Part shown: positions 5,764 through 8,643 of the stretch, piece after piece
How the letters are laid out: every line of letters begins with the position of its first letter
Numbering within the stretch: the first letter of the stretch is position 1
From: JAUXFK01 sp034189035
Lineage (GTDB): Bacteria > Desulfobacterota > UBA8473
Assembly: GCA_034189035.1 (NCBI GenBank)
Contig: JAXHVA010000149.1
Coordinates: forward strand, 1-8,643
Direction: 5' to 3'
Length of the DNA: 8,643 nucleotides
Translations under genes and position numbers: made by a program
Notes under the pieces: model-generated
What the model saw: only the letters and a program-made list of their open reading frames with translations
Told to the model about the DNA's origin: nothing
The model's database searches: none

Positions 5764-7224
5764 ATGAAACCCAAATTGGCTTTACTCATTATCATAGCCT
5801 TTGCGTTTATGGGGTGTTCACATATCCATTTCAGATCAAGTTCTGAGAATGCAAGCACTAATGAGGTCAGGGTCGCATTGTTTTTCAATAAGATTATTGA
5901 AGGTGAGTCTCCGAATATGGCTCAACTGAATCTTTTCTTTTCTGAGATGCCGAAAGGAGGGGATCTACACCATCACTATTCAGGAAGCATTTATGTAGAA
6001 ACTTATTTAGATTGGGCCGAGATCAACAATCAGCTTATAGATAGGAAAACACTGGAAATAAGTAAGTACAAGACTGATACGACTGTAACGGTTAATGAAT
6101 TACGTTCTGATACAGAGCTTTACAGAAGGCTATTAACCCTTTGGTCCGACAAGGACTATAGCAACCATTATCATTTACAATTACCGCCGGATGCAAATTT
6201 TTTTAATACATTTGGTTATTTTGGGTACGTTACTGGAAGCTATGATAAAGGTCTGATGGTCTTGAAAGAGAGAGCCATAAAGGAAAATGTAAGCTATATT
6301 GAAACTATGATCAAATCGGTTGGTTATTCATATTCAGACACTGTATTTGATGAAAACATCAGAAATAATTGTGGCGACGAAAAGGTTTCTTTGCTTTTGG
6401 ATGGCCTATCATCAAGGATAGATGGGAATGCCCTCTTTAAAAAGACAATTAATGATTTTATCTTGGAAATTGAAAAAGCTCATGAGGACGCGAGTGTGGA
6501 CGATGATCAATTTATGATGCGCTATCAAACATATGCATCACGAAATAGTACACCGAGTAAAGTCTTTTCTGCTCTATATGCAGCATTTAAGGCTGTTGAA
6601 ACATCTGAACTCTTAGTAGGTGTTAATTTTGTGGGACCTGAAAATGGTGTGGTAGCAATCGCAGATTATAAATTGCATATGCAGTTTTTCGCTTATCTAA
6701 AAAAGAGATTCCCTCGCGTCAACATAGCGTTGCATGCAGGAGAGCTTACTCTTGGCATGGTGCGCCCGAAAAATCTGAAGTTCCATATTGCTCAGGCATT
6801 ACATATTGCTGGTGCTCAAAGAATTGGACATGGTGTGGATTTGCCTTATGAAGAAGATGCCATTGACCTTTTGGAGGAAATTAAAGAAAATGCAGTTGTA
6901 GAGATTAATTTTACCAGCAATGAATTTATATTAGGGGTCAAAGACCAGGAACACCCTTATTTAATTTATTCTGCATATGATGTTCCGATAGTTATATGCA
7001 CTGACGACTCAGGAGTTTCCAGAAATAATTTAAGTCGTGAATATGTTTTGTTAGCTGCGAGATATAAACCAAGCTATAATACTGTGAAAAAATATGTATA
7101 TAATAGCATTAAGTATTCTTTCCTTTCCAAAGGTGATAAAGAGACGTTAATAAAGTCTCTTGATGAGCGCTTTGAAAAATTTGAATCCGAGATGCTTAAG
7201 TATTCCGATCAAATACTGAAGTGA
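5764..7224 (+). CDS. Lipoprotein adenosine/AMP deaminase-family enzyme
   Basis: A zinc-dependent deaminase of the amidohydrolase superfamily, probably converting adenosine (or a related purine nucleoside) to inosine outside the cytoplasm. The start is ATG 5764, with AAGGAG 6 bp upstream. Residues 1-17 form a hydrophobic export signal ending FMGC, a slightly unusual lipobox with Cys18 as the lipidation site. The catalytic set is complete: MPKGGDLHHHYSGS (62-75; metal ligands His69 and His71), ALHAGE (322-327; metal His324, catalytic Glu327), RIGHG (353-357; His356), EINFTSN (380-386, where many relatives have Pro for Phe383) and CTDDSGV (412-418; Asp414/Asp415). At 486 residues it is longer than the usual bacterial cytosolic adenosine deaminase (about 330-350). 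The extra length is the signal and a roughly 100-residue N-terminal and inter-motif region, which recalls the extracellular ADGF/CECR1 group. The frame is unbroken, in contrast to everything to its left, and AT-richer. Substrate is inferred from family only. Confidence 0.9.
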   Translation: MKPKLALLIIIAFAFMGCSHIHFRSSSENASTNEVRVALFFNKIIEGESPNMAQLNLFFSEMPKGGDLHHHYSGSIYVETYLDWAEINNQLIDRKTLEISKYKTDTTVTVNELRSDTELYRRLLTLWSDKDYSNHYHLQLPPDANFFNTFGYFGYVTGSYDKGLMVLKERAIKENVSYIETMIKSVGYSYSDTVFDENIRNNCGDEKVSLLLDGLSSRIDGNALFKKTINDFILEIEKAHEDASVDDDQFMMRYQTYASRNSTPSKVFSALYAAFKAVETSELLVGVNFVGPENGVVAIADYKLHMQFFAYLKKRFPRVNIALHAGELTLGMVRPKNLKFHIAQALHIAGAQRIGHGVDLPYEEDAIDLLEEIKENAVVEINFTSNEFILGVKDQEHPYLIYSAYDVPIVICTDDSGVSRNNLSREYVLLAARYKPSYNTVKKYVYNSIKYSFLSKGDKETLIKSLDERFEKFESEMLKYSDQILK

Positions 7225-7271
7225 AATGTGCTAACGATGAATTCAGCGGAAAACGCTAAAGGAATCATCAG

Positions 7272-8429
7272 ATGAAACAGTCACCTGTTGAAGTCAAAAT
7301 ACCCTTTTTGGTAATATGTTTTGTTATTGCGGTGAACTTTACCTCCTACACCTGCAAGTCGCTAAAAACTAGTTCAAACGATGAGGATGAACTGCCATGG
7401 CAAGAGCCTAAATGGAAACAAATTGGGACTGAAGATGTAAAATTACAGTGGAAATTTTCTCTCGGAGACAAGGTTCAATACAAGGAAAGACAGAAAACCA
7501 CGATAACAAGTGAAGGAAGAACGACAGAACAAGAGCATTCAATAACTTTACAGTACTACATTAAAGAGGTTTCAAAGGACGGAACTGCACAAGTCAATTT
7601 AAGCTGGAAGAACCTTGATACCAAGGGAACAGACTCTGACTTGTCCGCCTTCTTACATCGCTCTTCGCCCAACCTTGGAAGTTTTTCGATCTCATCTTCC
7701 GGTCAGATGACAAATATTAGCGGATTGATTGGTATGAGGTCTCTTCCTACATTCCCGGACGATTCATTGAAGATAGGCTCAAAATGGATAGATGATGTAG
7801 GTGCCCTCATTACTCCGATTCTGCCGAGAGTAATTATGACCGGAAAATGTACTTATCAATTGGTTGGTTTGGCGGATGTTAAAGGATACAAGTGGGCGAA
7901 GATTACTTTTAAAGGAGACTTGGAGTTACAGAAACAAGAGGCTGCACAGAAAGTTATCGGTGTGAAGTGGGAAGAAAAACCGGACCAGGATGTACAAGGC
8001 GTAATTGTTGGAGAAGTTGTAGCCGACTCTCCTGCTGAAAAGGCTGGGATTTTCCCTGGCGACATAATCCTGAGTTTTGAAAGTATGGCTGTAAATACCT
8101 GGTTAGACTTAATCTACGCAGTTGCTATGTCATCCCATGAGAGATCTTCTGCTGTGATTATTCTCCGGGACAACGTAAAAAAAGAGCTCTTTGTTAAACC
8201 ACGTGTGGTCAGTTCCGGACAAATCGAGTTAAAAGGAAGCATCAAAGGAATGTTTGTATTCGATATAACGATGGGAGGAATAGTCAGGATGCAGATTAGC
8301 CCTTTCTCAAGACATGCTTTAATCCAGGTAGGTGATAAGACAACGGAGCGTGAAGTGAACGTTGAAAAAGTTATGCAATTGGTTGAGTATTCCACTCAAA
8401 TGCGAAGAAACAATAGCCGAACAAAATGA
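7272..8429 (+). CDS. Exported PDZ protein with DUF6263-like domain
   Basis: An unbroken 385-residue protein of unknown role. TAAAGGA lies 8 bp before ATG 7272, and the gene follows the deaminase by 47 bp, so co-transcription is likely. Residues 9-28 are a hydrophobic export or anchor segment. TSYTC at 24-28 is a poor lipobox, so secretion or an N-terminal anchor is as likely as lipidation. Residues about 53-215 are beta-rich, with an early LQWKFSLGDKVQYKERQKTT and a later SGQMTNISGLIG, the style of DUF6263-type proteins. A PDZ domain occupies about 228-311 (VIVGEVVADSPAEKAGIFPG, DIILSFES). After it, GQIELKGSIKGMFVFDITMG appears to resume the interrupted beta domain. PDZ domains bind peptide tails or partner proteins, and no protease triad is seen. 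The DUF6263 link is from pattern memory and is the least certain part. Confidence 0.8.
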   Translation: MKQSPVEVKIPFLVICFVIAVNFTSYTCKSLKTSSNDEDELPWQEPKWKQIGTEDVKLQWKFSLGDKVQYKERQKTTITSEGRTTEQEHSITLQYYIKEVSKDGTAQVNLSWKNLDTKGTDSDLSAFLHRSSPNLGSFSISSSGQMTNISGLIGMRSLPTFPDDSLKIGSKWIDDVGALITPILPRVIMTGKCTYQLVGLADVKGYKWAKITFKGDLELQKQEAAQKVIGVKWEEKPDQDVQGVIVGEVVADSPAEKAGIFPGDIILSFESMAVNTWLDLIYAVAMSSHERSSAVIILRDNVKKELFVKPRVVSSGQIELKGSIKGMFVFDITMGGIVRMQISPFSRHALIQVGDKTTEREVNVEKVMQLVEYSTQMRRNNSRTK

Positions 8430-8435
8430 TTGAGC

Positions 8436-8459
8436 AGATGCCTAAAGCCGGGGCATTTT
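8436..8459 (+). terminator. Probable terminator after the PDZ gene
   Basis: ATGCC and GGCAT form a stem around a 9-base loop, followed at once by TTTT, starting 7 bases after the stop codon. The stem is short, but position and T-tract fit the end of the two-gene unit. Confidence 0.4.
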
Positions 8460-8536
8460 GGAATGTGTTACGGTTAAGGTAAGTATTTCTATGTTCTGAA
8501 CCATGTGTCCTTTATTCGGCACTGCTCATCACTGAT

Positions 8537-8565
8537 TTCTCGGCGACGCTGCGCGTCGCCGAGAA
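8537..8565. repeat. GC-rich 13-bp hairpin
   Basis: Bases 8537-8549 (TTCTCGGCGACGC) pair perfectly with 8553-8565 around a TGC loop. It is much GC-richer than the neighbouring genes and lacks a following T-run, so it is not an obvious terminator. It lies 5 bp before the larger palindrome and may belong to the same dispersed repeat. Confidence 0.75.
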
Positions 8566-8570
8566 TCGCG

Positions 8571-8643
8571 GTGCTGACTTCGTCAAGTACCTTGTTCCGT
8601 CGCGCTCCGCGCGCCAGAACAAGGTACTTGACGAAGTCAGCAC
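8571..8643. repeat. Perfect 27-bp inverted repeat at the window end
   Basis: Arm 8571-8597 (starting GTGCTGACTTCGTCAAG) is the exact reverse complement of 8617-8643. The 19-base centre (CGTCGCGCTCCGCGCGCCA) holds a further small CGCG-CTC-CGCG stem, so the whole could fold into one hairpin of over 30 bp with small bulges. The right arm stops exactly at the last base, so the repeat may continue beyond the window. Confidence 0.85.

Noticed and set aside
8537..8565. Hairpin as intrinsic terminator
   Set aside because: No T-run follows the stem, and a better-placed candidate exists at 8436-8459.
1..8643. CRISPR array, tRNA or rRNA
   Set aside because: No regularly spaced repeats and no tRNA cloverleaf or rRNA signature were seen.

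Overview
The window looks like bacterial accessory DNA, probably from a Gram-negative lineage that exports many PDZ, TPR and lipoprotein-type proteins. A Desulfobacterota-like (deltaproteobacterial) host is my guess from gene style only. There is no rRNA, tRNA or housekeeping marker to test it. All recognisable genes lie on the + strand. The left 5.5 kb carries broken genes of moderate GC. The right 2.7 kb carries two intact, visibly AT-richer genes.

Layout: 1-540 has no gene I can support, apart from a doubtful 49-codon reading frame and a small hairpin. From 552 to 3795 there is one continuous protein-coding signal cut into seven frame segments by six single-base indels, plus one in-frame TAA. 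Joined, it encodes a secreted protein of about 1080 residues: signal peptide, a long unrecognised region, a FecR-like domain, a PDZ domain and TPR repeats. From 3931 to 5734 lies an IS1182-family insertion sequence with recognisable terminal inverted repeats. Its transposase is also broken, by about seven frameshifts and an ATA where the start codon should be.

The right end of the IS lies 29 bp before an intact gene for a lipoprotein adenosine/AMP deaminase-family enzyme (5764-7224) with all metal and catalytic motifs. A short gap separates it from an intact secreted or membrane-anchored protein (7272-8429), in which a PDZ domain appears to be inserted inside a DUF6263-like beta domain. The window ends in two strong palindromes: a GC-rich 13-bp hairpin, then a perfect 27-bp inverted repeat whose right arm ends exactly at the last base.

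How the parts may work together: the last two genes form a plausible two-gene unit for envelope proteins, one of them a purine-nucleoside deaminase facing outside the cytoplasm. The IS has separated them from the upstream gene and probably from their original promoter. The lesions in the left half are almost all one-base indels, many in short homopolymers. They could be real decay or sequencing error, and raw reads would decide which.
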